From NCBI GenBank assembly GCA_903825465.1, contig CAIKAR010000053.1:1-64000 (forward strand): a stretch of DNA of 64,000 nucleotides, given 5' to 3'. The DNA is from an uncultured Hyphomicrobiales bacterium. GTDB lineage: Bacteria > Pseudomonadota > Alphaproteobacteria > Rhizobiales > Beijerinckiaceae. Each line of letters begins with the position of its first letter. Positions within the stretch are counted from its first letter, which is position 1. The translations under genes were made by a program, and so were the position numbers. A model generated the notes under the pieces. It was not told the origin of the DNA. It searched no databases and saw only the letters and a list, made by a program, of their open reading frames with translations. Below are positions 29,294 through 39,981 of this stretch, piece by piece.

Positions 29294-30448
29294 ATGATCG
29301 TCCAGCGTTTCCTTTCCTGGGTTCAGAACGCGCCCGCCGGCGCCCGCGCCGAAGCCACGGGCGCGCTCGCTCGCGCCTGGCTCCACAGCGACCTCGGCGA
29401 CCGCGATCGCGACGACGCGGAAATCGCGCTGACGTCGATGCTCGACGATCCCTCGCCGCCTCATTGCGTCGCGGCGCTCGCCCGCGACCAGTCCGACATC
29501 GCGGCGGTGGTGCTGGCCCGCTCGCCGCTGCTGAGCGACGCGGATCTCGTCGATTGCGCCGGCGCCGGCGATGTGTTCGCCCAGTCGGCGGTGGCGCTTC
29601 GGCCGGGCCTTTCGGCGGCCGTGGCCACGGCCCTGACCGAAGTTGGATATCGCGAAACCTTGATTTCGCTGGCCGTCAACCCGGCCGCCGACGTGCCTGA
29701 AAGCGCGCTGCGCCGCATGATCGAGCGCTTCGGCGACGACGGCGAAATGCGCGAGGCGATTCTCGCTCGTCCGGGCCTGTCATCGGGCCTTCGCGCGGAA
29801 CTCGTGCGCGCGACCGCGTCGGCGCTCGCCGATTTCGTCGTCGCCCGCGCGTGGATGCCCGAACATCGCGCCAGCCGCATGGCGCGCGAGGAAATTGAAA
29901 AGGGCGCCGTCGCCATAGCGGTTCTTCGCGAAGACGGGGAAGGCGCGCCGGAACTTGAACTCGCGGCTTCCTTGCGACGCGCCGGGTTGCTGACGCCGGC
30001 GTTGGCCCTTCGCGCGGCCTTGAGCGGGGCGCGGGGCTTCTTTATCGCCCTGTTGGCGGAATTGTCCGGCCTCGACGCGGCCCGTGTCGCGGGGCTGGTC
30101 AACCGGCCCGGAGGGTCCGGGTTCGCGGCGCTGTGCGCCAGGGCGAAATTGCCGGCGTCGCTGGTGCCCGCTTTCGCCGCGGCGCTTGAAACGCCGGGCG
30201 ACGGGGAATCCGGCCGCCTGTCGCGGGCGGCGGTTTCGCGTGTCCGTCGAGTCTGCGAGGCCGCGTCGGACGTTCCCGGGGCGTTGAAAACCGCGCTGAG
30301 GAATCTCGAAATCGAGGCGGTTCGCGAGGAGGCCCGGCGCGCGCGGACCGCGTCCTTCGCTTTGGCCAGCGAGGCGGCCCCAACGCCCGCCGCGCCGCCT
30401 GTGATTACAATCGATTTCCAGGCCATCGAGGCGCAGCTCGCAGCCTGA
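29294..30448 (+). CDS. DUF2336 domain protein
   Basis: The 384-residue soluble, helix-rich protein matches the DUF2336 group found in Hyphomicrobiales and Caulobacterales. HEAT-like helical repeats are visible, for example VVLARSPLLSDADLVD and MREAILARPGLSSGLRAELV. No catalytic motif or membrane segment is seen. Relatives in Caulobacter and Brucella have been linked to cell-envelope or surface-associated regulation, but the function here is unknown. GGG precedes the ATG at short distance. Confidence 0.75.
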   Translation: MIVQRFLSWVQNAPAGARAEATGALARAWLHSDLGDRDRDDAEIALTSMLDDPSPPHCVAALARDQSDIAAVVLARSPLLSDADLVDCAGAGDVFAQSAVALRPGLSAAVATALTEVGYRETLISLAVNPAADVPESALRRMIERFGDDGEMREAILARPGLSSGLRAELVRATASALADFVVARAWMPEHRASRMAREEIEKGAVAIAVLREDGEGAPELELAASLRRAGLLTPALALRAALSGARGFFIALLAELSGLDAARVAGLVNRPGGSGFAALCARAKLPASLVPAFAAALETPGDGESGRLSRAAVSRVRRVCEAASDVPGALKTALRNLEIEAVREEARRARTASFALASEAAPTPAAPPVITIDFQAIEAQLAA

Positions 30449-30885
30449 ATTTCGGCTGGGATCGGCTTTGGCGAAGGCTTCGCGGGATTTCGCATCTCCA
30501 CATTCGCAGAAATGCCGCATCGCAAAATCAAAGCATCTATAAAGATTACATTTCCGTAATCATTAAATATTTGTAATATGTTTCTGAAACACGGGCCTAA
30601 ATTTTGCCATTTTCGGCATAAAATTGAATATAGAAATTAAAAATGACATGAAAATGTCATATATTTGGACCGAAAGACTCTAATTTTCGTTGCACAGTTA
30701 CAACTACTATTCATTTAAGCTTAATTTTGCCCGTAATGGGCGTAAAAACCGGAAACGGTTTTGTTTTTTATTTAGCGCTGATTGGGCAAACGGGTCGGCG
30801 ACGCGGGGTGGCGCGGCGGCGGTCTGGATGGATAGCGGGTTGGCTAGGCGCCTGCCCCGACATGGCTGAGTTTGGAGCTGACGTT
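30449..30885 (+). promoter_or_regulatory. AT-rich leader of the first porin gene
   Basis: This 437-base stretch has no gene and is strikingly AT-rich between 30520 and 30780. It holds several short perfect inverted repeats: GATTAC/GTAATC (30544-30549 and 30556-30561), ATGACAT/ATGTCAT around GAAA (30643-30660), and AAAACCG/CGGTTTT around GAAA (30745-30762). TTGCACAG at 30690-30697 is shared with the second porin leader. A promoter with activator or silencer sites is likely, as usual for osmotically controlled porins. Confidence 0.55.
30745..30769 (+). terminator. Weak candidate terminator or attenuator upstream of the first porin
   Basis: AAAACCG (30745-30751), a GAAA loop and CGGTTTT (30756-30762) form a perfect 7-base hairpin followed by G and a run of six T residues (30764-30769). 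The stem has only three GC pairs. It lies about 120 bases before the porin ATG, so it could end transcription from the DUF2336 gene or act on the porin leader. Confidence 0.35.
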
Positions 30886-32517
30886 ATGAAAGCAATCTCG
30901 GGATTTCTATTGGGTTCGACGGCGTTGATCGTTGGGGGAACCGCCGCTTCCGCCGCCGATCTTCCCTCGCGGAAGGCCGCTCCCGCCGAATACGTTAAAG
31001 TTTGCGACGCATATGGCGCCGGCTACTTCTACATCCCCGGCACAGAAACGTGCCTGCGCGTTGGCGGCTATCTGCGCGCCGAATATATGTACGCTCAATC
31101 GGGCGCGGCCCAGACGACCCCCTCGTTCAAGGCCGCGTCGGCGGCGATCGCGCCGGCCACCAACGCGGGATTTTCAACGCTGGTGCCGGCTGGCCTCGAG
31201 GACCAGACCGGCTTCCTCGCGCGCGGCCGCCTTGAGTTGGACGCCCGCACGCAGTCCCCATGGGGCACGGCGCGCGCCTTCATAGCCATTCGCGCGCAAA
31301 ACACGTCGGGCGTTTACGGCGATTCGAACGCCGCCGCCGCCACCCTCACGGGCCAGGTGGGCACGACCGGCCTCACCGTCGAAAACGCCATCGTCCAATT
31401 CGCCGGCTTCACCTTCGGCCGGACGACGGGCGAAATATTCGCGTTCCTGCCTGGCCAGGACTGGGCGGGTTTCGACCACGCGTTTTTCCCCGGCGGCATC
31501 AATTTGCTGAGCTACACCGCCACCTTTGGAGGCGGATTTTCGAGCACCATCGGCGTTGAGGACCGCGCCGGCCTCGCCTACTCGAACATCCCGGGCTACG
31601 TCGGCACGGCGAACATCGCCGGCGCGCTGACGCCTGTCGGCGCCGCCGGAGCGCCGGGCGTGGCGTTCGCCGGCGGCAGCGCTTCGACCGTCGGCGGCGC
31701 GGTGACGAACGGCCCGCTGACGTGGCCGGCGTTGACGGCCAACGTCCGTCTCGATCAGCCGTGGGGCGCTGTCCAGTTGATGGGGCAAGTGCTTCAAAAC
31801 GGGGTCGCCACGAACTACGCGAACGCCGTTATCACGGCGGGCAGCCCCAATGTCGCGCTCACTCAAACGGGCTGGGCCATCGGCGCCGGCGTCAAGATCA
31901 ACCTGCCGATGCTCGCCGCGGGCGACGCGCTTTACGCCACAGTGGCCTACGCGGTGGGCGACCTCGACGAATTGACCCAGGCCAACACCTCGGCGACGAC
32001 CAACGCGGGCAAGGAACTTAACGGCCTTCAGCGGTTCGACCGCGATCTCTACTTGACGCCGAGTTCCCTTTCGACATCGGCGGCCTGCTCCGCCGCCGGC
32101 GCCGGCAATCTGAGCTCGGCCTGCTGGACGACGGAACAGACCAAGGGCTGGTCCGCCGCCGCGTTCTTCACGCATTACTGGACCCCGACGCTGCGTTCGG
32201 TCTTCCTCGCGTCGTATCTCAATCTCACGCCGGGCTCCAAGGTTCAGAACACCGACTGGACTCTTGGCGGCCTTAGCGCGGCGCAGGAATTCCGCCTCGG
32301 CGCCCAGCTCATCTGGTCGCCGGTTAAGGATCTCGATATCGGCGGCGAGCTTTCGTACAAAAGCTTGAACGCCAGTCTCGCCAACGCGCCGGGCGTCGCC
32401 GCGACCTGCACGACCCCGGCGTCGGGCTTGGGCACGGCGGCGTGCAACGCGCTCGGGGCCCTGTCCGCGAGTTCGAACATCTGGGAAGCCCGTATTCGCA
32501 TCTCCCGGCAGTTCTGA
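30886..32517 (+). CDS. Porin, rhizobial/Omp2b type
   Basis: The 543-residue outer-membrane protein has a signal peptide of about 24 residues (cleavage near ASAADL) and the family opening [29 protein letters not shown]. The rest is beta-barrel with many Gly, Ala, Thr and aromatic residues and ends in Phe (RISRQF), the outer-membrane insertion signal. Two Cys pairs occur, one early (CDAY...TCLRV). GGAG at 30874-30877 precedes the start. It is a paralogue of the next gene; blocks of DNA are identical. Such porins are major general diffusion channels. Confidence 0.93.
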   Translation: MKAISGFLLGSTALIVGGTAASAADLPSRKAAPAEYVKVCDAYGAGYFYIPGTETCLRVGGYLRAEYMYAQSGAAQTTPSFKAASAAIAPATNAGFSTLVPAGLEDQTGFLARGRLELDARTQSPWGTARAFIAIRAQNTSGVYGDSNAAAATLTGQVGTTGLTVENAIVQFAGFTFGRTTGEIFAFLPGQDWAGFDHAFFPGGINLLSYTATFGGGFSSTIGVEDRAGLAYSNIPGYVGTANIAGALTPVGAAGAPGVAFAGGSASTVGGAVTNGPLTWPALTANVRLDQPWGAVQLMGQVLQNGVATNYANAVITAGSPNVALTQTGWAIGAGVKINLPMLAAGDALYATVAYAVGDLDELTQANTSATTNAGKELNGLQRFDRDLYLTPSSLSTSAACSAAGAGNLSSACWTTEQTKGWSAAAFFTHYWTPTLRSVFLASYLNLTPGSKVQNTDWTLGGLSAAQEFRLGAQLIWSPVKDLDIGGELSYKSLNASLANAPGVAATCTTPASGLGTAACNALGALSASSNIWEARIRISRQF

Positions 32518-32996
32518 CGAAGGCGGAATCCAATCGCCGCAATCGGGGCCGCGACGCCAGTTGTCGCGGCCAAAAAATCGATTTCGACGGTCTCGCCGCT
32601 TCACAATCCGAAATAAACGATTCGCCTGCGGAGCCCCTAGACTCGGGTATTCGCCCTGAAACGCTTTTTAAGGCGTCCTCGCAGGCGGGTTATTCACAAG
32701 GTACTTTGTCCCGAACAAGAGAATTCGGCTCGCAATCGCGAGATTCCGTCAAAAATGTGTTGCTCGTGGACAACACCTGCCAAGGGAAAGCGCTCAAACC
32801 CCATTTTGGGCGTTCGCGCCTAAAATAATTGCACAGCGCGATTACAGTTTGTCCATGCAAACGGATTCACCGGGAGCAAGCCGTTTGTCGTGATCCCTAT
32901 GGGGGGGGCGGCAATCGGGTCGGAGGGGCGGTTCTGGCTTGGGCTTCGGTTCCAGCGGGTTCTGTTTCACAGTCTAACACATTTGGAGGTTAATCT
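32518..32996 (+). promoter_or_regulatory. Intergenic region between the two porin genes
   Basis: No gene is supported in this 479-base gap. A perfect 9-base hairpin (GGCCGCGAC at 32547-32555 with 32563-32571) lies 30 bases past the first porin stop but is followed by A, not T, residues. TTGCACAG at 32829-32836 matches the element in the first porin leader. A run of eight G residues occurs near 32905. The strong site GGAGG precedes the second porin at 32984-32988. Confidence 0.5.
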
Positions 32997-34742
32997 ATGA
33001 AGGTCATCAAGAGCCTTCTGCTCGGTTCGACAGCGGTAGTCGCTGGCGTTGCCGTTGCTCAGGCGGCCGATCTTCCCTCGCGGAAGGCGGCTCCCGCTGA
33101 ATACGTCAAGATCTGCGACGCCTACGGCGCCGGCTTCTTCTACATCCCCGGCACCGACACCTGCCTCCGCGTTGGCGGCTATGTTCGCGTCGAATACGCT
33201 TATGATCAGCCGGTTGCCGCCGCGACCCCGTCCGCCTTCAAGGCGGCTCCGACCGCCTCGCAGACCGGCGGGGCTTTCGTGCAGCCTATCGGCTCGGCGT
33301 TGGCTATTGGTGGCGGCAACTCGATCGCCATCCCGGCTGGCGTTCAAGACCAGACCGGCTTCCTCGGCCGCGGCCGTCTTGAGATGGACGCCCGCACGCA
33401 GTCCCCATGGGGCACGGCGCGCACCTTCATCGCTCTGCGCGCGCAGGCGACCACCGGCATCTACAGCGGCTCTGACAACTACGCGACGCTGATTGCCAAC
33501 TCGCCCACGCCGACGGCGGGCAGCATCACCGGTCAGACTGGTTCGACCGGCGTCACTGTCGAGCAGGCGATCATCCAGTTCGCTGGCTTCACCTTCGGCC
33601 GCACCTCGGGTGAAATCTTCGCCTTCATGCCGTCGCCGAACTACGGCTCCTACGCCAACGCGGGCTATCCCGGCGCGATCAACATCCTGAGCTACACCGC
33701 CGTCTTCGGTGGCGGCTTCTCGGGCACGATCGGCATCGAAGATCGCTCGGGTCAGAACTACTCGGCGAACATCGGCCCGGGCTATCTTCCGACTGTCGTC
33801 GGCAGCGGCATCGGCAATGTCACGACCATGGGCGCGTTCCAGGGCAACTCCGCCTCGGCCGTCGGTGGCGCTGTGACGAACGGCCCGCTCACCTGGCCGG
33901 TTCTGGCGGGCAACGTCCGCTTCGATCAGTCGTGGGGCGCTGTTCAGTTGATGGGCCGTGTTCAGCAGAACGGCGTGGCGACGAACTTCAACAACGCCAC
34001 GATCCAGAGCGGCTCTCCGAACGTGGCCTTGACGGCGACGGGTTGGGGGATCGGCGCTGGTCTGAAGCTGAACCTGCCGATGTTGGCGGCTGGCGACACA
34101 CTCTATGCCACCGCGGCTTACGGCAGCGGCGACATCGACGCGTTGACCGGTTGGAACACCTCGGCCTCGACGTCGAACATCGGTCGCGAACTCGGCGGCA
34201 TGCTGCGTATCGATCGCGACCTTTACCTGACGCCTAGCGCGTTGGCTGGCGCGGCTGGCGCGGGTGGCCTTTGCGGTAGCAATATCGGCACCCAGGCCGC
34301 GGCCAACGCCACTCCTGAGACGAACGCTTCGTGCTTCACGACCGCCCAGACAACTGGTTGGTCGGTGGCCGCGTTCTTCACGCACTACTGGACCCCGACC
34401 TTGCGGTCGGTGTTGCTGGCCTCCTACATCAACATCACGCCTCCCAACGCCGCGCAGAACACGGATTGGTCGCTGGGTGGTCTGAGCAAGGCCAACGAGT
34501 TCCGCATCGGCGGTCAGCTGGTGTGGTCGCCGGTTAAGGATCTCGATATCGGCGCTGAGGTTCAGTACATGAAACTCAACGCCAGCCTGACGGGTCAGCT
34601 CGGCAACGCGCCGGTCTGCACGGCTGGCAATCCTGGCAACGCGGCTTCGGCGATTGCTTGTAACTCGCTCATCACGACTGGCGCGCTCAACCCGAGCCCG
34701 AGCGCTTGGCAGGCTCGCCTGCGCGTTCAGCGCCAGTTCTGA
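32997..34742 (+). CDS. Porin, rhizobial/Omp2b type (second copy)
   Basis: The 581-residue outer-membrane protein has a signal peptide (cleavage near AQAADL), the same mature N-terminus as the upstream copy ([15 protein letters not shown]), a beta-barrel and a terminal Phe. Compared with its neighbour it uses more GCT and GGT codons, which suggests strong expression. GGAGG lies close to the ATG, and a strong terminator follows, so it is probably the main porin of the pair. Confidence 0.94.
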   Translation: MKVIKSLLLGSTAVVAGVAVAQAADLPSRKAAPAEYVKICDAYGAGFFYIPGTDTCLRVGGYVRVEYAYDQPVAAATPSAFKAAPTASQTGGAFVQPIGSALAIGGGNSIAIPAGVQDQTGFLGRGRLEMDARTQSPWGTARTFIALRAQATTGIYSGSDNYATLIANSPTPTAGSITGQTGSTGVTVEQAIIQFAGFTFGRTSGEIFAFMPSPNYGSYANAGYPGAINILSYTAVFGGGFSGTIGIEDRSGQNYSANIGPGYLPTVVGSGIGNVTTMGAFQGNSASAVGGAVTNGPLTWPVLAGNVRFDQSWGAVQLMGRVQQNGVATNFNNATIQSGSPNVALTATGWGIGAGLKLNLPMLAAGDTLYATAAYGSGDIDALTGWNTSASTSNIGRELGGMLRIDRDLYLTPSALAGAAGAGGLCGSNIGTQAAANATPETNASCFTTAQTTGWSVAAFFTHYWTPTLRSVLLASYINITPPNAAQNTDWSLGGLSKANEFRIGGQLVWSPVKDLDIGAEVQYMKLNASLTGQLGNAPVCTAGNPGNAASAIACNSLITTGALNPSPSAWQARLRVQRQF

Positions 34743-34776
34743 TCGCCACAAGCGATTGGTTGCACTAAAACAACTG

Positions 34777-34803
34777 CCCCGGCGCGCAAGCGCCGGGGTT
34801 TTT
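34777..34803 (+). terminator. Rho-independent terminator of the second porin gene
   Basis: A perfect 9-base GC-rich stem (CCCCGGCGC, 34777-34785, with 34790-34798) with a GCAA tetraloop is followed by five T residues. It lies 35 bases past the porin stop. Confidence 0.9.
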
Positions 34804-34911
34804 CATTTTGATCGTTCACGCGCTTATTTCTCCGGCCTGGCGGGGGCCGCGAGATTTCTTGATAAGCTTCCAAATTCCGCGATATAAATGGCGGACGCGG
34901 GGGAAGCGCAT

Positions 34912-35265
34912 GTGAGCGATCTTTCGGATTTGATCAGGGCTTCGCGGGCGGCGTCGCGGCTCTTCAGGCTGATCGAAAGTCTGCGCTCCCGCTATGGCGT
35001 CGATCTCGACGAAGTCATGGTCTATTTCGCCGTTGGCCGGCTGACCTACGACCGCAGCCAGTCGATGATGATGATCCGCCCGACGAATATCGCTTCGCTT
35101 TCCGATTTTCTCGGCATCCCGAGGGAAACCCTGCGGCGCAAGCTGTTGCGTCTGGAAGAGCGGGAACTCGTGCAAAGAAGCAGCGCGGGCTTCGCGGTTC
35201 GCGACCCCGCCGTCTGGCGACGCCTCGCGGAAGTCGCCGTCGATGACAAGGCGGACGCGGAGTAA
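34912..35265 (+). CDS. Small winged-helix regulator-like protein
   Basis: The protein of about 117 residues has an N-terminal helical part and a C-terminal winged helix-turn-helix: IASLSDFLGIPRETLRRKLLRL (Crp-like helix-turn-helix) followed by the wing ERELVQRSSAGFAV. No ligand domain is seen. GTG 34912 is preferred because a GGGGGAAG site lies 6 bases upstream; ATG 34888 is possible but lacks one. Its target is unknown; it lies beyond the porin terminator. Confidence 0.65.
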   Translation: MSDLSDLIRASRAASRLFRLIESLRSRYGVDLDEVMVYFAVGRLTYDRSQSMMMIRPTNIASLSDFLGIPRETLRRKLLRLEERELVQRSSAGFAVRDPAVWRRLAEVAVDDKADAE

Positions 35266-35292
35266 ACGCGCTTTCCGCCGCCCGGGCCCGGC

Positions 35293-35709
35293 CTACCGCT
35301 TGTCGAGCAAATATTTTTCGAAAGCGCCGAGCGTCGGTTCCGAGACGAAATGCTCGATTCCCTCGGCGTCGGATTCCGCCGATTCGATCGGCACGCCCAC
35401 CGCGACCAGCAGATCGACCACGATCCGGTGCCGACGTCGGACACGCTTGGCGAGCGCCTTGCCCTCTTCGGTCAAGAACACGCCGCGATAAGGATTGGCC
35501 GTCGCCAGACCCGATCTCTTCAGCCTGCCGATGCTTTTGATCACGGCGGCGTGGGAAACACCCAATCGACGCGCGATATCGGTGGCGCGGGCTTCGCCGC
35601 CACTGGCCAACAGGTCCGCGACGAGTTCCACATAGTCTTCAAGCATGGCTTCGGACCGGGCGGCGCGCGCCTGACCAAACCGATAGGCCTGTGTTGCCTC
35701 CTCCGGCAT
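35293..35709 (-). CDS. mntR: Manganese transport regulator MntR (DtxR family)
   Basis: The 138-residue protein has the DtxR-type winged helix: LEDYVELVADLLASGGEARATDIARRLGVSHAAVIKSIGRL, then the TEEG wing and a dimerisation helix pair (RVRRRHRIVVDLLVAVGVP and EGIEHFVS) with His and Glu ligands typical of MntR. The SH3-like third domain is absent, as in MntR. With Mn2+ it would repress mntH, which it faces divergently. ATG 35709 fits family length; an in-frame TTG at 35787 would add 26 residues. Confidence 0.88.
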   Translation of the reverse strand: MPEEATQAYRFGQARAARSEAMLEDYVELVADLLASGGEARATDIARRLGVSHAAVIKSIGRLKRSGLATANPYRGVFLTEEGKALAKRVRRRHRIVVDLLVAVGVPIESAESDAEGIEHFVSEPTLGAFEKYLLDKR

Positions 35710-35853
35710 GGCCGGCGGCTGGGCCGTTTTGGCGTTTGCGTCGGTGCTGGACAACCGAATCCCCCGCGTCTCGCGTCCTGATGCCAACCAGCCGATTCCA
35801 TTTGACGTGGGGTTTCCTCTACCAGCGTTCGCCCGGAATTGAAATGAAACCTA

Positions 35854-35882
35854 TTGACAATAATGTAACCATGGTTACGTTC
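35854..35882 (+). promoter_or_regulatory. Candidate mntH promoter with an MntR-like palindrome
   Basis: TTGACA at 35854-35859 looks like a -35 element. A perfect 14-base palindrome, GTAACCATGGTTAC, at 35865-35878 lies where the spacer would be, ideal for repression. It sits between divergent mntR and mntH, 30 bases before the mntH start. No good -10 hexamer is visible. Confidence 0.6.
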
Positions 35883-35907
35883 GGGATTGATCCTGTAGAG
35901 CGATCGG

Positions 35908-37236
35908 ATGTCCGAGAATCCCATGACGTTGGAAAGCGGGGCCGGCGAAGGCCTCAGTGGCCGCGCGGCGCGCGCCGCCTACGACGCTCTGGCGGGTCGG
36001 CGGCGGGGCGTCCTCGCGTTGACGGCTTTTTTCGGTCCCGCCGTGATCGCCTCCATCGCCTACATGGACCCCGGCAATTTCGCGACGAATATTCAAGCGG
36101 GCGCCAAATACGGCTACGGTCTGATGTGGGTCGTCGTCCTGGCGAATGTGATCGCGATGTTGTTTCAGGCGCTGTCGGCGAAGCTGGGCATCGTCACAGG
36201 CAAGAACCTCGCGGAATTGTGCCGCGCCCATTTTCCCGCGCCCGTGGTGTGGGCGATGTGGATTGTCAGCGAAATCGCCGCCATGGCGACGGATCTCGCG
36301 GAGTTTCTGGGCGGGGCTATCGGTCTGTCGCTGCTGCTGGGCGTGCCGCTGTTGGTGGGCATGGTGGCGACCGGAATCGTCACTTACGCGCTCCTGGCTC
36401 TCGACGCGCGCGGCTTTCGCCCGCTCGAACTGGTGATTGGCGGGTTGGTGGCGGCGATCGCGCTTTGTTATCTCGCCGAGATGTTCATTGTGCCGGTGGA
36501 TTGGGGCTCGGCCGCGTGGCATTCGATCGCGCCGAATCTGGCGGATTCCGGGGCGCTGACTTTGGCGGTCGGCATTGTCGGCGCGACCGTGATGCCGCAC
36601 GCGATTTACCTGCATTCGGCGCTGACGCAGGCACGCACGCCGGTTGACAACGAGCGTGATCGCCGCGCGCTGCTGCGCTATTCAAACATCGAGGTGGTGG
36701 CGGCGTTGTCGCTCGCCGGCCTCGTCAACATGGCGATGGTGGCGACCGCCGCGGGCGCGTTCCACGCCGGCTATCCGGACGTCGCCGAGATCGAGACCGC
36801 GTATCACACGTTGGCCCCTTTGTTTGGAACGGCGGCGGCCGCGGTGTTTTTGATGTCGCTGATCGCGTCGGGAATATCGAGCTCGGTCGTGGGAACGATG
36901 GCCGGTCAGGTCGTCATGCAGGGGTTTGTCGGTTTCCGTGTTCCCGTCTGGGTTCGGCGCCTCGTGACAATGGTTCCCGCTTTTGTCGTTGTCGCGCTGG
37001 GCGTCAATGCCACCGCCGCGCTGGTTTGGAGCCAGGTTGTGCTGAGTCTCGCGTTGCCCGCGCCGATGATCGCCCTGCTGGTTTTCGCCGGGCGCGCCGA
37101 TATCATGGGCGTTTTCGTCAGCGGCCCTTTGGCGCGCGCTGGATCGATCGCCGCCGCGGTTGTTGTGCTCGCCCTGAACGGCGTGTTGCTGCTGCAAGCG
37201 TTTGGCGTGGATATCCCCGGCTTGCCGCCGGCGTAG
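35908..37236 (+). CDS. mntH: Nramp-family manganese/divalent metal transporter
   Basis: The 442-residue membrane protein has about eleven hydrophobic segments. The Nramp metal site is present: DPGN in AYMDPGNFATN (TM1) and MPHAIYLHS (TM6). It couples Mn2+ (or Fe2+) import to protons. The divergent mntR and the palindrome between them support a manganese role. ATG 35908 is the first start; 35923 is an alternative. Confidence 0.95.
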   Translation: MSENPMTLESGAGEGLSGRAARAAYDALAGRRRGVLALTAFFGPAVIASIAYMDPGNFATNIQAGAKYGYGLMWVVVLANVIAMLFQALSAKLGIVTGKNLAELCRAHFPAPVVWAMWIVSEIAAMATDLAEFLGGAIGLSLLLGVPLLVGMVATGIVTYALLALDARGFRPLELVIGGLVAAIALCYLAEMFIVPVDWGSAAWHSIAPNLADSGALTLAVGIVGATVMPHAIYLHSALTQARTPVDNERDRRALLRYSNIEVVAALSLAGLVNMAMVATAAGAFHAGYPDVAEIETAYHTLAPLFGTAAAAVFLMSLIASGISSSVVGTMAGQVVMQGFVGFRVPVWVRRLVTMVPAFVVVALGVNATAALVWSQVVLSLALPAPMIALLVFAGRADIMGVFVSGPLARAGSIAAAVVVLALNGVLLLQAFGVDIPGLPPA

Positions 37237-37249
37237 CGCGACGCGCGCC

Positions 37250-38430
<1,181 letters not shown>

Positions 38431-38499
38431 ACACAACCGGATACGCGACTGACAACGCGACTATGGCCGGTCGAAGTAAACACGAGGTTTAACGAGGGC

Positions 38500-38570
38500 T
38501 CTCCACGCAGTCTCTTTTTCGAACAAAATAATTAAGCAATTCAAAAACTTAATTATGTGTTGCGTGGAGA
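38500..38570. repeat. Nested inverted repeats between rnhB and ccrM
   Basis: An outer perfect 10-base pair (TCTCCACGCA at 38500-38509 and TGCGTGGAGA at 38561-38570) encloses an inner perfect 9-base AT-only pair (ATAATTAAG at 38528-38536 and CTTAATTAT at 38548-38556). The unit is in an otherwise gene-free 176-base gap. It could be a terminator-like hairpin for rnhB or a protein-binding site for ccrM control. Confidence 0.55.
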
Positions 38571-38601
38571 TTTCGGGACGCTTCGCGTGGGCGGCGCGGC
38601 G

Positions 38602-39216
38602 CTATTGGCGGGCGGCCGTGACCGGCGCGAATGTCGCGCGGTGGGCGTCGCATGGTCCATGTTTAGCGAGCGCGACAAGGTGCCTCCTCGTGCCATATCC
38701 CTGATGCGAGGCGAATCCATAGGCTGGATAGGCGATGTGAAGGCGCGCCATCGCGCGGTCGCGCGCGACTTTGGCCACGATGGAGGCGGCGGCGATCGAC
38801 AGGCACGTCGCGTCGCCCTTGACGATGGCGCGCGCGGGGCATGGAAGCCCTGCGGGGAGGGCGTTGCCGTCCACAAGCGCGAAATCGGGCGGCGTCGCGA
38901 GACTTTGAACGGCGCGGCGCATCGCGAGCAAGCTCGCTTCCCGAATATTGAGGCGAACGATTTCGTCGAGCGAGCCGAAACCGATGGCCACCGCCCGCGC
39001 GTTGATCATGATCGCTTCGAACAAAATCTCGCGCACGCGCGGCGAGAGCTTCTTGGAATCGTCAAGCCCGGGCGGCAGCCGTTCGGGATCGAGGATCACC
39101 GCGGCCGCGGCCACGGGACCGGCAAGCGGACCGCGGCCGGCTTCGTCGATTCCCGCGACGCCCCGGGCGCCGCGCGCGATGAGGCCGTATTCAATGTCGA
39201 ACGTGGGCGCGCTCAT
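38602..39216 (-). CDS. rnhB: Ribonuclease HII
   Basis: The 204-residue enzyme removes ribonucleotides from DNA and RNA from RNA-DNA hybrids. Catalytic D24 and E25 are in GIDEAGRGPLAGP, with further acidic residues in the ALVDGN segment; DDSKKLS and the GDATCLSIAAASIVAKVARD stretch are hallmarks. Start 39216 is the first ATG giving the usual length. The rnhB-ccrM pair is a common alphaproteobacterial arrangement. Confidence 0.97.
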   Translation of the reverse strand: MSAPTFDIEYGLIARGARGVAGIDEAGRGPLAGPVAAAAVILDPERLPPGLDDSKKLSPRVREILFEAIMINARAVAIGFGSLDEIVRLNIREASLLAMRRAVQSLATPPDFALVDGNALPAGLPCPARAIVKGDATCLSIAAASIVAKVARDRAMARLHIAYPAYGFASHQGYGTRRHLVALAKHGPCDAHRATFAPVTAARQ

Positions 39217-39439
39217 CTGACCTGCCTGTTCCGCCGCGATTTGCGATACACCGAACCGCTCATTGACGCATGCGGTTTTCGCCGGGACGTCGATGCGCCC
39301 CAACGTCGGATGACCACTCCAAAAATCGATTAAACAGGTTTATGCGGCGCATCAAATACAGTCTTGGCGTCGTCGCCTCGAATGTGCTTATTTGCAAAAG
39401 GGATTTGTTAAGCGCCGGGGCGCGGGGGAGAAATCCGAT

Positions 39440-39949
39440 ATGAGTTCAATGGCGAGCGATATGGATCCGGTGGGACTTCCCGCCGCGGCGTCGATTGACA
39501 TGTCCGGTGTTCCCAAGTCCGCGGGCGACGCCGACAGGAACATCGTTTTCGGCAGCCTTGTGACCGGCGACAGCGATATCGTGGGCCTTGTCGCCTATTC
39601 GATCTACAAGCAAAACAAGCACGACTGGCTCATTTCCTTTGAAAAAATCAGGGGAAGGGAGCCGAACGACGACGAAGCCGCGTCTTATATTGTCGGCGAG
39701 AGCACGCCGCGCCGCCTTTCGACCTATCGGCATCTCGCCCAGGCGACCCTCGACGGCCGCGGGCCCGAAGTCACGGGCGCTCCCTCGTCGGAAGCCTTCA
39801 CCCAGCGCGGCTACGCGATCGCCCAGCGCAACATGGCGACGGCGACCGCCGCGCCAAACCCGGCGGTCAAGATCGCGGCCTGGATCGTGGCGGCGATCGT
39901 CGCGGTCGCGGCTGTTTATCTAATCGTCCATCTCGCCGGCCAGAAATAG
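39440..39949 (+). CDS. C-terminally anchored membrane protein of unknown function
   Basis: The 169-residue protein has a soluble N-terminal part with VGLVAYSIYKQNKHDWLISFEKIRGREPNDDEAAS-like features and a single hydrophobic helix at about 143-165 at the very end, so it is probably tail-anchored. Similar proteins occur in other Hyphomicrobiales, but I know no function. ATG 39440 is chosen because GGGGGAG lies 10 bases upstream. It is divergent from rnhB. Confidence 0.7.
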   Translation: MSSMASDMDPVGLPAAASIDMSGVPKSAGDADRNIVFGSLVTGDSDIVGLVAYSIYKQNKHDWLISFEKIRGREPNDDEAASYIVGESTPRRLSTYRHLAQATLDGRGPEVTGAPSSEAFTQRGYAIAQRNMATATAAPNPAVKIAAWIVAAIVAVAAVYLIVHLAGQK

Positions 39950-39981
39950 CGGCGAGTCGAAAAAGGCGGCGAAGGGGCGGT

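Noticed and set aside
32547-32571. Hairpin after the first porin as a terminator
   Set aside because: The stem is perfect, but it is followed by a run of A, so on neither strand does a T tract follow it.
32442-32828. Open frame spanning the end of the first porin and the intergenic region
   Set aside because: Its translation has no recognisable domain, no good ribosome binding site and it overlaps the porin end.
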